A DNA stretch of 64,000 nucleotides from Candidatus Eremiobacteraceae bacterium (GCA_036511855.1 DATCBN010000103.1:1-64000); one strand, 5' to 3'; numbered from the stretch's first letter, positions 1 through 8,693 are shown. The notes: generated from the letters alone by a model not told the origin. Made by a program: numbers and translations.

Positions 1-451
1 CACCGTCGAGGCCTACAACCCCGCTACTAATACCTGGACCATCAGGGCGCCCATGCCAACCGCTCGTTTCGACCTAGCTGTGGGCGTCATCGACGGCGTG
101 CTCTATGCCGTCGGTGGCTCAAGCAGTTGCTGCGCGTTCAATACCGTCGAGGCTTACAATCCTGCGACAGACACGTGGACCACGAAGGCACCGATGCCGA
201 CGATTCGCGAGGCTTTAAGTGCAAGTGTGCTCGGAGGCAAACTCTATGCCGTCGGTGGATACGTAAATGGCGGCGCCACGGGTATTGTTGAGGTGTACGA
301 TCCGAAGACGGACACGTGGATTACCGAGGCATCCATGCCGACCCCGCGCGACGGATTGGCGACGAGCGTAGTCGGCCGCCGTCTCTATGCCGTCGGCGGA
401 TTCAACGAGAGCCGCTATCTGAATACTGTAGAGGCCTTCAACCCACTCTAG
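1..451 (+). CDS. Kelch-repeat beta-propeller protein, 5' end outside the window
   Basis: The reading frame is open from base 2, so the N-terminus lies upstream of the window. About 149 codons remain and hold three kelch units with a period near 48 residues. Each unit has a YAVGG strand followed by a segment like NTVEAYNPATDTWT and then a MPT-type turn. Kelch units form four-stranded propeller blades, usually for protein or glycan binding, so the full protein probably has five to seven blades. No catalytic residue is visible. The protein ends in EAFNPL immediately before TAG, with no anchor or sorting domain. Location cannot be judged without the N-terminus, although relatives are usually exported. 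Confidence 0.85.
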   Translation, partial: TVEAYNPATNTWTIRAPMPTARFDLAVGVIDGVLYAVGGSSSCCAFNTVEAYNPATDTWTTKAPMPTIREALSASVLGGKLYAVGGYVNGGATGIVEVYDPKTDTWITEASMPTPRDGLATSVVGRRLYAVGGFNESRYLNTVEAFNPL

Positions 452-829
452 CTGCAATATTTCCGAAGTATTAAACCTAAGGGTCTAGGGGTCTTTTTGG
501 ACGTGAGCCGATAAAAACTGACCAAGTCTCAGAGTCGCTCCGCCACCATGACGTCGATGGAAAACGACTCTGTCACTTACCCGCAATGCCGGCGGCGTGA
601 AGCAGAGCGTATGCATGTGACATCGCTCGCGATCGTTGCGATGAATCCGCTTGCCGACGACTTTTTTGTCTAGACCAGGGCCCGGCGAGTTACACACTTT
701 GTTACACACTTTGACGTGGTCACGAGTAGATGATGATGGACAGCGGTGGAATAGCCAGAATCTCTGAAACCCTTTGGAATAGGCAGTCTTGAGCGCTGGT
801 GGGCAGCAGTGGAAAAAGCCCGAACCACA
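452..829. other. Non-coding stretch before att copy 1, with a 12-bp tandem repeat
   Basis: I see no convincing gene here. Bases 690-713 contain two adjacent copies of TTACACACTTTG. One frame across them reads RVTHFVTHFD and ends at TGA near 735. This could be the end of an integrase gene, by analogy with the ADQNADQ tails upstream of att copies 2, 4 and 5, but the rest of such a gene is absent. Confidence 0.4.
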
Positions 830-874
830 TTGACACTGTAGGGGTCAGAGGTTCGAGCCCTCTCGTGCCCACCA
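830..874 (+). repeat. tRNA-Val(GAC) 3'-half fragment, putative att site, copy 1
   Basis: The segment starts TTGACACTGTAGGGGTC, which reads as an anticodon loop TTGACAC with anticodon GAC, followed by a variable loop. It continues with a T-arm (AGAGG, loop TTCGAGC, CCTCT), an acceptor strand CGTGCCC and ACCA. The 5' half does not fold into a D-arm, and there is no GGGCACG acceptor strand upstream, so this is a fragment and not a working tRNA. The same 45 bp recurs four more times. The preceding bases (cgaaccaca) match copy 3 but not copies 2, 4 and 5. Confidence 0.75.
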
Positions 875-886
875 TTTGAAAGCCTT

Positions 887-912
887 ACGCTGCAAGGGTT
901 TGCGGCGTTTTG
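887..912 (+). terminator. Hairpin after att copy 1
   Basis: Stem ACGCTGCAA (887-895) pairs with TTGCGGCGT (900-908) around a GGGT loop and is followed by T residues. The same hairpin, with an ACGCCGCAA stem, follows att copies 2 and 4. It is most simply the old terminator of the tRNA gene that was carried along with its 3' end. Confidence 0.6.
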
Positions 913-1065
913 CATTGAGGTGTTAAGAGGGCTGATACCCTAAATTAGGCCGAGATCTCCGAACGGACGCCGAAGCGGTCGGATCCGCAAGCGGTGGCTA
1001 CATTATTGTGAAGACCTCTCGTGAATCCGCATCGCAGTCCCAACCGCTGCAGATACGTCAGTCGC

Positions 1066-1647
1066 TTACCCTGTGCTAACGTTGACACACTGCGCGCGAC
1101 GGCCGTCATCCGGTTCGAGAAGCACGTCGTACCGGAGTTTGCAAGCCTCGGTAACGCGAACGCCCGCGGTCGGAATGTGCGGGCGTAAGATGCCGTTGTG
1201 CATCAGGTGTTGGACGTTGACACCGTACAGAAGGAGCGAAGCATCGGATATCAGTCGACGATGACAGCGCCACCAAAGGGTTTCCGAACAGAGGATCGCA
1301 ACGCGTGTTGCGGCCGCCCGCGACAGCAATCGAGCGAGGGCGCACGAGAAAGTATCTGTTTCCATGTAGTCGGCGTAGGCGCGGAATGACGGATGACGAA
1401 GCGCAACGTTGCTGCTGTCGCGATTGACCCTACGAAAACCACCGAGCGCCGACTCCCAACGATAGGTGCTTCCGCTAAGCTCGGGCATCCAGTGCTCCAT
1501 CGCTTCGCGCCAAAAGTGTGGATGGCGACGACTCTTGGGGACCGAGCGGACGTCGACGATCGATCCGATCGCGGCCTCGCCGATGAGTTGCGCGAGTTCG
1601 CTCGCAGTCGCAGTCCCATGTCCGAGAGTAAGCAGCTCCACGCCCAT
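1066..1647 (-). CDS. DUF488 family protein
   Basis: The 193-residue product matches the DUF488 pattern throughout. It starts with LLTLGHGTATASELAQL, then VDVRSVPKSRRHPHF near residue 33, a GGFRR turn, RAYADYM, and a C-terminal LCSETLWWRCHRRLI segment. The conserved Cys, Glu and Cys-His of that last segment are intact, so the gene looks functional. The biochemical role of the family is not established. It is the first gene inside the module bounded by att copies 1 and 2 and stands alone on its strand, about 330 bp from the next gene. Confidence 0.85.
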   Translation of the reverse strand: MGVELLTLGHGTATASELAQLIGEAAIGSIVDVRSVPKSRRHPHFWREAMEHWMPELSGSTYRWESALGGFRRVNRDSSNVALRHPSFRAYADYMETDTFSCALARLLSRAAATRVAILCSETLWWRCHRRLISDASLLLYGVNVQHLMHNGILRPHIPTAGVRVTEACKLRYDVLLEPDDGRRAQCVNVSTG

Positions 1648-1978
1648 CGAGCGCTAGTTCGTGAGCAACGCATCGCACACCCTTGAATTCGCAAGCACGA
1701 ACTATCAGGGAGCGCCGCGGTGAAAGCGATCCCCGGGCCCTCCGTGCTTTAGGCCGATGTCCGAGCTCTGCGGCCTATTACGACAACCCGATTTATGTCG
1801 CAAGATAGCGCGGCGCTTACAAAGAAAAGACATGCGACGAGGTCTTTCCCGTTATTCGTCTGGGAAGCATGTGCTCTGTTGGATGACGAGTAGCCGACGC
1901 TCGCGACGCAACACTCACAACGTTCCCGAGCTGACTTTACTCCGCAAAAGCGATTCACTGTGAATGGAGGCGACCCTC
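1648..1978. other. Intergenic stretch, no gene recognised
   Basis: Short open frames on both strands give Arg/Ser-rich translations with no recognisable domain. They look like chance frames. I see no terminator, repeat or RNA gene here. Confidence 0.5.
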
Positions 1979-2233
1979 GTGTCCAAAGTGTTTAAGCGGG
2001 GCGACCGCGTTGCGTGGAACTCGGAAGCCGGAAGAGTTAATGGCAGAATCGTCAAGAAAATCATTTCTGATGCGCGGTTGAACGGCTACACACATCACGC
2101 TTCGAAAGAAACGCCTCAATATATTATTAAGAGTGAAAAGACCGATCATGTCGCGATTCACAAAGGAGGAGCGCTGACGCATTTAAAGGCAGCCACGAAA
2201 TCCAGGCCAGGAACGAAACGAAAACCGACTTGA
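1979..2233 (+). CDS. DUF2945 (HVA1-type, Tudor-like) small protein
   Basis: This protein of about 84 residues has the DUF2945 layout: FKRGDRVAWNSEAG, then a GRIVKKI strand, an ASKETPQYIIKS segment and a final HKGGALTHL. These are small SH3/Tudor-like barrels that occur widely in bacteria and are of unknown function. I chose GTG at 1979 because GGAGG at 1966-1970 gives an eight-base spacing; the in-frame ATG at 1964 has no comparable site. The C-terminal tail is Lys/Arg-rich. Confidence 0.8.
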   Translation: MSKVFKRGDRVAWNSEAGRVNGRIVKKIISDARLNGYTHHASKETPQYIIKSEKTDHVAIHKGGALTHLKAATKSRPGTKRKPT

Positions 2234-2428
2234 TATGTGTAGTCAATCGCCAAAATCGGACCGACATTCGCGTTCGACCGTCGAGATGAACCCATGGGCC
2301 GACGAACGTGCTCGATCCATAGGCGCCGGTCGCTCGGCGCACGTCGTCGAGCCAACCGAGGGATTCTTAGTCGCGTGATCCGCTTTGACGAGGCGCATCG
2401 AGCGGTTCACGAGCCCGACGATCATCGC

Positions 2429-4042
2429 ATGGCTTTCTCGCTACGGCGCCCCTACGTCATCTGGCTCGCCGTCATCATCGCCGTTCCAATTCTACTCGCC
2501 TGGATGCAAGTGCTTGTGTTCGGCATCCACGCCCAACCGGCGCCGGTCTCTATCACGAGCAGCAGCGGACCGCGTGGCTTTCCGATCTGGATTCGCTGGA
2601 CCCACTATGCCAATCTGTTTTTCCTCTTTCTGATAATGCGAAGCGGCCTATCGATCCTCATGGACCATCCGCGACTCTACTGGAACGACGATTGCACGCC
2701 TGGAACGGAGTGGGTGCGCTTCACACCGATCGATGTTCCGAAGGATCGCGTCTGGACCGCGAAGGACGACGCGCGCTATATCTCGCCGCTCATCGCGCTG
2801 CCCGGTTACAAGCACACTCCCGGGATGGGCCGTTCTTGGCATTTCATTACGGACTATGGATTCATAGTCGTCGGTATTATTTATGTCGGAATGCTCTTCA
2901 TCAGCGGGCAGTGGCCGCGCCTGGTCCCGACTTCCTGGGCAATTTTTCCGGCCGCGTGGGACGTCTTTGTACACTATGTGAGCTTTCATTTTCCGGCCGA
3001 GCCAGACGGTTATTACGCGTACAATGCTCTACAGCAACTCGGGTACTTTGTCGTTGTTTTCATTATGGCACCGTTGTCCATCATGACGGGAATCGCGATG
3101 TCGCCGGCTGTCGATAACGCGTTCCCTTGGTATCCGCGAATCTTCGGCGGCCGCCAGGGTGGCCGTTCGATTCACTTCCTAATGCTCGTCGGATATTTTG
3201 CGTTCACGATCGTTCACGTCAGCCTAGTAATCTTGACCGGAGCGCAGCGAAACTTTAACCACATCGTCTTGGGCAATGACAACACGCGGCCGCTGGGACT
3301 GATCCTCGGTTGCATCGGTCTTGCCGTGGTGATCGCGTCTTGGGTCGGCGCATACGTCGTCGCGTGGAGATGTCCGCGTGTGATTCAGCGTTTGCACAAG
3401 ACGCTGATCGGTTCGCTCGAACGGCGCATGAGAGCATCCAGGCGCTTGGATCCGGCGGAGCGCTATACGCGAAAGGACGTATCGCCTTACTTTTGGCCAA
3501 ACGGCAAGATGCCGGAGTCCGATGAATGGAAACGCCTAGCCGCGGACGGTTTCCGCGCCTACCATTTACGTGTCGTCGGCTGCGTCGGAAACCCGGTTGA
3601 GTTGACGCTCGACGACATGCGCGCGCTCGGGCACGACGAGCACGTATCGCTTCATCACTGCATTCAAGGATGGAGCGGAATCGCCCAATGGGGCGACATC
3701 TCGATGCTGCGGCTTATCGATCTTGTGAAGCCGCTGCCGAGCGCGCGCGTCGTCGAGTTCATCTCCTTTGGTGAAGGCACTTTCGGGGGAGTCTATTACG
3801 ATACACAACGTCTTGAGGATGTCGTCAAGCCCGAATGTCTGCTCGCGTATGAGATGAACGGCGTACCTCTTCCGCAAGTGCATGGGGCACCGTTACGCTT
3901 AAGGGTCGAAAATCAACTCGGTTTCAAAATGGTGAAATGGATTAGTGAGATTCGTTTTGTCGAAACGGAGAAAACGCTCGGCGAAGGCTACGGCGGGGCG
4001 AACGAAGATCAAGAATACTTCGACCTCTTGCCCTATATTTAA
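2429..4042 (+). CDS. Fusion of di-haem-type cytochrome b and sulfite-oxidase-fold molybdopterin domain
   Basis: The N-terminal half is a membrane cytochrome b with about six hydrophobic helices and candidate haem His residues (RWTHYANLF, GRSWHFITDYG, GRSIHFLMLVG, FTIVHVSLV), similar to the cytochrome b subunits of thiosulfate reductase and formate dehydrogenase. After a basic linker, the C-terminal part of about 190 residues is an oxidoreductase molybdopterin-binding domain of the sulfite oxidase/MsrP fold. Its HHCIQGWSGIAQWG segment carries the Cys that normally binds Mo. The fused protein could pass electrons between quinol and a Mo centre; the substrate is unknown. The start is uncertain: the frame is open back to 2294, but MAFSLRRP at 2429 precedes the first helix directly. 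It lies upstream of the heme-copper operon. Confidence 0.8.
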   Translation: MAFSLRRPYVIWLAVIIAVPILLAWMQVLVFGIHAQPAPVSITSSSGPRGFPIWIRWTHYANLFFLFLIMRSGLSILMDHPRLYWNDDCTPGTEWVRFTPIDVPKDRVWTAKDDARYISPLIALPGYKHTPGMGRSWHFITDYGFIVVGIIYVGMLFISGQWPRLVPTSWAIFPAAWDVFVHYVSFHFPAEPDGYYAYNALQQLGYFVVVFIMAPLSIMTGIAMSPAVDNAFPWYPRIFGGRQGGRSIHFLMLVGYFAFTIVHVSLVILTGAQRNFNHIVLGNDNTRPLGLILGCIGLAVVIASWVGAYVVAWRCPRVIQRLHKTLIGSLERRMRASRRLDPAERYTRKDVSPYFWPNGKMPESDEWKRLAADGFRAYHLRVVGCVGNPVELTLDDMRALGHDEHVSLHHCIQGWSGIAQWGDISMLRLIDLVKPLPSARVVEFISFGEGTFGGVYYDTQRLEDVVKPECLLAYEMNGVPLPQVHGAPLRLRVENQLGFKMVKWISEIRFVETEKTLGEGYGGANEDQEYFDLLPYI

Positions 4043-4286
4043 CTGGACGATCGGCCATGTAAGCCCTGCAGCTGCGATCGTACATCTTTACCGAAAAATT
4101 CCCAGCAGCTAGCGGCCAGCCGCATGGCGTTCACAGGTATCATTGGCCCGGGCAGTTCGTGGCGCAAAAATGCCAAGAAGGCGGCGGGCCGACGTGCGAG
4201 GTACCAAACGTCAAGCGTGGGAAGCGCACGTCGAGGACGACATAAACGGCGGCGAAGCGCGGTCCGTGGCGAAGGCGGGATTTACC

Positions 4287-4805
4287 ATGGAGAAGGGCCC
4301 GATCGTCCTCGTTTGGTTCCTGATCATCGCAGGAACGGCCACGCTCATCATGCTGAGCGTGGCGTTATCGACCCGCATGTCGCCGATGCAGCAATCGGAC
4401 GTGACGCGACAGGGCTACGCGCTGCGGCGAGTGTTGCTGTGGGCACTAAGCATGTCCATCATCGCATCCTTCGCGCTTTCCTTGCCCTCGTTCCCGTACC
4501 CCACGGCATCGCAGAATCGCAGCCTGCGGCATTTTTCGGTCGTCGCCCGACAGTTTTCATTCCAGTTGCCCTCGACGGTCCCGCTTAACACTGACGTGAT
4601 GTTCGACGTGTCATCAACTGACGTCAACCACGGCTTTGGGATCTATGATCCGAACGGTGCGCTTATCGCCCAAGTGCAGGCGATGCCGGATTACACGAAT
4701 CACCTGCCGGTCAGGTTCACGATTGCGGGGCGCTACACGATTCGGTGCCTCGAGTACTGCGGCATCGCCCACCACCTGATGCAAGCTAGCTTCGAGGCAC
4801 GATAG
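4287..4805 (+). CDS. CuA-containing subunit II of a heme-copper oxidoreductase
   Basis: The 172-residue protein has two N-terminal membrane helices and a C-terminal cupredoxin domain. CuA ligands are all visible: His115 in VNHGF, then Cys154, Cys158, His162 and Met165 in CLEYCGIAHHLM. It would accept electrons from a soluble carrier and pass them to the adjacent subunit I. I chose ATG 4287, which follows AAGGCGGGA and leads directly into the first helix, although the frame is open from 4143. The stop codon is immediately followed by the subunit I start, so the two are probably translationally coupled. CuA subunits occur both with oxygen reductases and with some nitric oxide reductases. Confidence 0.88.
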   Translation: MEKGPIVLVWFLIIAGTATLIMLSVALSTRMSPMQQSDVTRQGYALRRVLLWALSMSIIASFALSLPSFPYPTASQNRSLRHFSVVARQFSFQLPSTVPLNTDVMFDVSSTDVNHGFGIYDPNGALIAQVQAMPDYTNHLPVRFTIAGRYTIRCLEYCGIAHHLMQASFEAR

Positions 4806-6266
4806 ATGGACACGTTGGCGCGACCCGACCTCGTGGGACCCCGCCGCGTGATGTGGGCTTTTCTTTCAGCCGGCTTCGCCGTGTTCGCGCTGATGATGGT
4901 CGCGGGAATCGCGATGCGTGCGGCGCAGGCCAATTGGTTCTCGCTCAATCCCGCTACGTTCTACGCCCTGATGACGCTCCACGGTTCGGGCATGATCGTC
5001 GCGATGGCCATGTGCGGCATGGGCGCGCTGTGGTACTTGATGCGGCTCCAGACGAAGCTCAGCGAGGGGGTCGCTTGGACGTCCTTTGCGTTGGTAGTCG
5101 CGGGCGTCGCCGCCGTTGTAATCAGCGTGGTCGCCGGCCGCTTCGGAGCGGCGTGGACGATGCTCTATCCTCTTCCGTTCACCGGCGCCACCTGGCCGTC
5201 GTGGGCCACCGGAACGTTTCTAATCGGGTATGCGCTCTTCACCGTCGGGTGGCTCTTCTGGTGCGTGCAGATGCTCGGCTGCGCACTTCTAGTCTCAGGC
5301 GGGTTCCGCGGTGCGCTCGGGCTAGACTACGTCTTCAGAAATGAGGCGTTCACCGCAGCGGGCGGCAAGCCGCCGACTCCGCAGGGACTCGCCGCGCTCG
5401 TCGCAGGGATCGACGGTATCCTCACCGGCGCCGCCGGCATGCTGATCGGAACCGCGCTGCTCGCGCACTGGATCGATCCGAACGTGAAGCTCGACCCGCT
5501 TTGGGCCAAGAACGTGACATATTTCTTCGGCCACGCGCTCGCGAACCTGACGATTTATCTCGCGGTTGTCGCGGTGTACGTCGGTCTGCCGCGCTACTCG
5601 GGCCGAGAATATCACACGTCGGTGCCGCTAGTCGTCGCTTGGTGGGGGACGCTGCTGTTCGTCGCGATCGCCTACTTCCACCACTTGTATATGGACTTCG
5701 TCCAGATGCAGGCGCTGCAATACATCGGCGAAGCGGTGTCCTATTTGGCGGCGCTGCCGGTCGCGGTCGTGACGGTGTTCGGCGGCATGGTGCTCGTTTA
5801 TCGGGCGAGGATGCGGTGGACGATGGCCTCAATGTTCATCTTTGCCGGACTGATCGGCTGGGTCGTCGGCGGCATTGGCGCACTGCTCGATGCGACCGTG
5901 CCGTTCAACGTCGACCTCCACAACACGCTGTGGGTGCCCGCGCACTTCCACACGTACCTGCTGGAAGGCGTGCTGTTGTTCATCATCGGTTGGGCGTTCA
6001 TATTCGTGGAAGAAGGTGCGCGTGCGGTGACGCCTGCGATCGTCCGCTGGCTGACAGGCATCGGAGTGTTCGGCGGAGGCGCGGTGTTCTTGATCGGCTT
6101 TTACGTGGCGGGCGCGGCGGGCGTACCAAGGCGATATGCAGTCGAACCTGCGCCGGGCCCAGACATCGCTTCGTGGTCGACCATCGGTGCGATTCTCGTC
6201 GCCGCCGGCCTGTTGGTCGCGCTTGTCGAAGCGGTGCGGCTCGCGCGCGCGCCGCGAACGGCATGA
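4806..6266 (+). CDS. Heme-copper oxidoreductase subunit I, B-family-like, lacking the usual active-site Tyr
   Basis: The 486-residue protein has about 12 membrane helices and the metal ligands of the superfamily: His59 (TLHGSGM) for low-spin haem, His243 (FFGHALAN), His292 and His293 (YFHHLY) for CuB, and His380 and His382 (PAHFHTY) for the two haems. In oxygen reductases of types A and B, a Tyr four residues after the first CuB His is cross-linked to it (the HPxVY motif). Here that place is Asn247. This suggests nitric oxide reductase or another non-oxygen activity. It overlaps the next gene by four bases and follows subunit II directly. Confidence 0.88.
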   Translation: MDTLARPDLVGPRRVMWAFLSAGFAVFALMMVAGIAMRAAQANWFSLNPATFYALMTLHGSGMIVAMAMCGMGALWYLMRLQTKLSEGVAWTSFALVVAGVAAVVISVVAGRFGAAWTMLYPLPFTGATWPSWATGTFLIGYALFTVGWLFWCVQMLGCALLVSGGFRGALGLDYVFRNEAFTAAGGKPPTPQGLAALVAGIDGILTGAAGMLIGTALLAHWIDPNVKLDPLWAKNVTYFFGHALANLTIYLAVVAVYVGLPRYSGREYHTSVPLVVAWWGTLLFVAIAYFHHLYMDFVQMQALQYIGEAVSYLAALPVAVVTVFGGMVLVYRARMRWTMASMFIFAGLIGWVVGGIGALLDATVPFNVDLHNTLWVPAHFHTYLLEGVLLFIIGWAFIFVEEGARAVTPAIVRWLTGIGVFGGGAVFLIGFYVAGAAGVPRRYAVEPAPGPDIASWSTIGAILVAAGLLVALVEAVRLARAPRTA

Positions 6267-6733
6267 CCGGTTATTCGCAATCTGGCCGGATCGCCGGGTA
6301 TGCGCTGCTCGCAGTAGCCCTTGGGAGTGCGCTTGTGCCGCTTTTGCCATTTGCGGAAGCGCTGCCCGTCTGGAAGCACCACCTCGTCCATGCGTTGATC
6401 CTGGCGCTCGCCTCGACATCGGGCATTCTGCTTGCGCACATCGGATCACGAACCGCCGCCGAACAAAGCGAGGCCGGGCCCGGATTCTGGGTGGTGCTCT
6501 GTGTGCTCGCGCCGGCGGTGTCGATGTTCTTGATGTGGCCGACCACCTACGATTGGGTCGAACATTATCCGTTGGCGCATGGTGCGGAACATTTCTGCTT
6601 TGTCGGACTCGGATTTCTCGCCGGGTTCGGCGGCGAGCGTTACGTGCGGGGCGTCGGCTGGGTTAGCGCTGCAGCGACCGTGCTGACGGCGATCGCGGCA
6701 GCCGCAGGCTTCGGGGTCATGGCCGAAAGATGA
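6263..6733 (+). CDS. Small His-containing membrane protein of the heme-copper operon
   Basis: The start codon overlaps the subunit I stop (ATGA), so it belongs to the same transcript. The 156 residues form about four or five hydrophobic helices, with His residues in WKHHLVH, LLAHIG, VEHYPLAHGAEHF. These positions suggest haem or copper contact, and the protein may be an accessory or assembly subunit. I do not recognise a named family with certainty; it vaguely recalls DUF1404-type proteins. A much longer frame runs through this region from 5501, but its upstream part is Arg-rich and lies over subunit I in another frame. Confidence 0.65.
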   Translation: MTGYSQSGRIAGYALLAVALGSALVPLLPFAEALPVWKHHLVHALILALASTSGILLAHIGSRTAAEQSEAGPGFWVVLCVLAPAVSMFLMWPTTYDWVEHYPLAHGAEHFCFVGLGFLAGFGGERYVRGVGWVSAAATVLTAIAAAAGFGVMAER

Positions 6734-6763
6734 TGCTCAGCTTTCGCAAGACTGGTTGACGAT

Positions 6764-7219
6764 ATGCCCTTCGAATCTCGCCTATTCGTGAAAACTGGAA
6801 TCGTCTATCTTGTGCTCGCGTTTGCCGCCGGCGCAGCGCTCATGATCGCGTCGGCGGCCGGAAAGCCGGCGCCGTTTGTATTTGAAGTCGAGCACGGGCA
6901 TCTCGGGTTTGTCGGTTGGTTGGTCAACATCGTCATCGGCGTGGCTCTCTGGATGTTTCCGCTCGATCGAGAGCGCTATCCGGCGACGGAGGGCCGGTAT
7001 CCGGTTGCTGCACCGCTATGGTCCTACTACCTCTTAAACGTCGGTTTGGCCGTGCGCATCGTCGTCGAGCCCTGGTTCCAGCTCAGCGGCGCGAGTGTTT
7101 TGGGATCGACGCTGCTCGTCGCATCCGCTTTGATGCAGCTCGCTGCGATTCTCGTTTTTGTTGGCATCATTTGGAGCCGCACGAGAGGGCCACGCCGGCC
7201 AGCGCCTGGGGTGCGTTGA
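6764..7219 (+). CDS. Four-helix membrane protein of the heme-copper operon
   Basis: The 151-residue protein has four predicted helices. The key segment is FEVEHGHLGFVGWLVN, in which two His residues precede a Gly-Trp helix; this resembles the first helices of NorB/CcoN-like and NnrS-like proteins. It lies 30 bp downstream of the previous gene and 17 bp upstream of the next on the same strand. A part in haem binding or in sensing of NO or oxygen is inference only. Confidence 0.6.
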   Translation: MPFESRLFVKTGIVYLVLAFAAGAALMIASAAGKPAPFVFEVEHGHLGFVGWLVNIVIGVALWMFPLDRERYPATEGRYPVAAPLWSYYLLNVGLAVRIVVEPWFQLSGASVLGSTLLVASALMQLAAILVFVGIIWSRTRGPRRPAPGVR

Positions 7220-7236
7220 CGGCGGCTTCCCATCGA

Positions 7237-8463
7237 ATGAAGCGCGAGCCTCCGTGGATCCCTCCTTCGGGTCTTATCGCCGCGCATCTCGCGCACGGAG
7301 CTTCGTGGATTCTATTGGGGTTGCTCGCACGCCAAGGCATCGTCGGCCCGTCGATGCGCGCGTTCGCGTGGGTTCACCTCGTAGCGCTCGGGTGGCTGAC
7401 GCTGACCGCGCTGGCCGTGCTGCTGTTCGTCGTGCCGCAGTTCACCGATGCCGAGTGGCGAGGCGAATTATCGGCGCGCTTGGGGATCGTCGTATTCGCG
7501 TTTGGCGCGTTCGCGATGGTCGTCGCGTTCTGGACGGGTGGCGATTCGTGGCTATGGGGCGCGGCATCTGGCGTCGTCAGTGGGCTGACGCTTTATGGGG
7601 TGCCGGCGGTAATGACGTTGCGCAGTGCGATGCGTACCCGTGGAACCGAAGCCGCGATTGCTCGAGCATTCCTCATCGTGTTCGCGTTCCTCGGCGCTGC
7701 AGCGCTGATCGGCCTGGGCATGGCTGGCGAATTCGCGTCCGGCAAATTCTCTATGCTCGCGTGGGCGCCGTCGGTTCACGCGAATCTTGCGATGATCGGG
7801 TGGCTGACGCTGCTGGTCATGGGAGTTTCGGCGAGGACGATTGGGCCAATCTCGGGTAGACGATCTCCGCAACGATGGGTGCACATCGTCTCCTCAAGTC
7901 TTGTGACCGCGGGAACGCTCGCACTCGTGCTTGTGCCGTGGACGGCAGCGGCGCTGTGGCCAGGCTGCATCCTTTGTGCGACGGGGACCACCGTTTACGC
8001 AGTCGATATGCTGGCGCTCTTGGCCCGTTCGAACGTGCAGCATCGTCCGCCGCAGGCGTTCATGGCGGCTTCGATGCTCTGGCTCGTCGTTACGGTCGCG
8101 CTCGGCATCCTCAGCGTCGCCGGCCACACGATGCTCGCACCGGCGTACGTCTTTGTCGGACTCGTGGGTTGGGTGGCCCAGATTGTCCTCGCGCATTTGC
8201 ATCATATTGGCGTTCGCCTCATCGCGACGATGGCGCGTGGCGATGATGATGAGACGCCGCCCCAGGCTCTCCTCACTCCCAACTTGAGCTGGATGGCGTT
8301 CGTGCTGTTCCAGATGGCGGTGGCAACGGGTATTGCGGCATTGATCTCTCACGGTTCGACGCTCCTCACGGGAGCGTCCGTAGCGGGCTTCGCCGGCTGG
8401 GTCGCAATGACGGCGAACGTCGCTCGCGCCTTAAGTAAAGCTCGGGCAAATCTGGATGCGTGA
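7237..8463 (+). CDS. Polytopic membrane protein, NnrS-like or cbb3-I-like
   Basis: The 408-residue protein has about ten to twelve helices. His residues recur at helix starts: AAHLAHGASW, FAWVHLVALGWLTL, SVHANLAMIGWLTLL, SVAGHTML, LAHLHHIGVRL. The pattern of His followed by LGWLTL resembles NnrS and other haem-containing membrane proteins linked to NO metabolism, but I cannot assign the family firmly. I chose ATG 7237 because the frame upstream of it overlaps the preceding gene. It is the last gene of the operon; a perfect hairpin lies 72 bp downstream. Confidence 0.65.
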   Translation: MKREPPWIPPSGLIAAHLAHGASWILLGLLARQGIVGPSMRAFAWVHLVALGWLTLTALAVLLFVVPQFTDAEWRGELSARLGIVVFAFGAFAMVVAFWTGGDSWLWGAASGVVSGLTLYGVPAVMTLRSAMRTRGTEAAIARAFLIVFAFLGAAALIGLGMAGEFASGKFSMLAWAPSVHANLAMIGWLTLLVMGVSARTIGPISGRRSPQRWVHIVSSSLVTAGTLALVLVPWTAAALWPGCILCATGTTVYAVDMLALLARSNVQHRPPQAFMAASMLWLVVTVALGILSVAGHTMLAPAYVFVGLVGWVAQIVLAHLHHIGVRLIATMARGDDDETPPQALLTPNLSWMAFVLFQMAVATGIAALISHGSTLLTGASVAGFAGWVAMTANVARALSKARANLDA

Positions 8464-8535
8464 CTAACGGCATGGCGATACATCGACTCAATAGCTTTGT
8501 CGGATGGTCGGTCTGACGTCAGGCGTTGAAGTCGG

Positions 8536-8563
8536 ACAGGCGGAGACTTGAGCCTCCGCCTGT
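8536..8563 (+). terminator. Hairpin after the heme-copper operon
   Basis: A perfect 10-bp stem, ACAGGCGGAG (8536-8545) with CTCCGCCTGT (8554-8563), closes an 8-base loop. No strong T-tract follows, so termination strength is uncertain, but its position after the last operon gene fits. Confidence 0.55.
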
Positions 8564-8584
8564 TGAACCACCTTGGATTACTCG

Positions 8585-8644
8585 ATGAATGCTGACCAAA
8601 ATGCTGACCAACTGCAGCGAACTGTACGCTCTGGAAGTTACTAG
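8585..8644 (+). pseudogene. Integrase 3'-end remnant, copy A
   Basis: In frame, these bases read MNADQNADQLQRTVRSGSY and then TAG; the frame is closed upstream by TGA at 8564. The 44-bp core starting GCTGACCAAAATGCTGACC recurs at 21758 and 25823 and, shortened, at 33916. In three copies the core ends exactly 60 bp before the tRNA-Val fragment. A short duplicated motif at the C-terminus of a tyrosine recombinase next to its attachment site is the simplest explanation, but no recombinase domain survives here. Confidence 0.5.
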
Positions 8645-8693
8645 GCATCCCTAAACAACACAGGCTAACACAAGAATCTACGCTTTTCTTTCC

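Noticed and set aside
670-915. Minus-strand open frames with the peptide GGHERARTSDPYSV, also at 21845-22183 and 25910-26341
   Set aside because: They are read antisense across the tRNA-Val fragment, which explains the near-identical peptide at each att copy. They have no other protein features.
5501-6733. A 410-codon frame over subunit I
   Set aside because: Only its last 156 codons look like a protein. The rest is Arg-rich antiphase reading of the subunit I gene.
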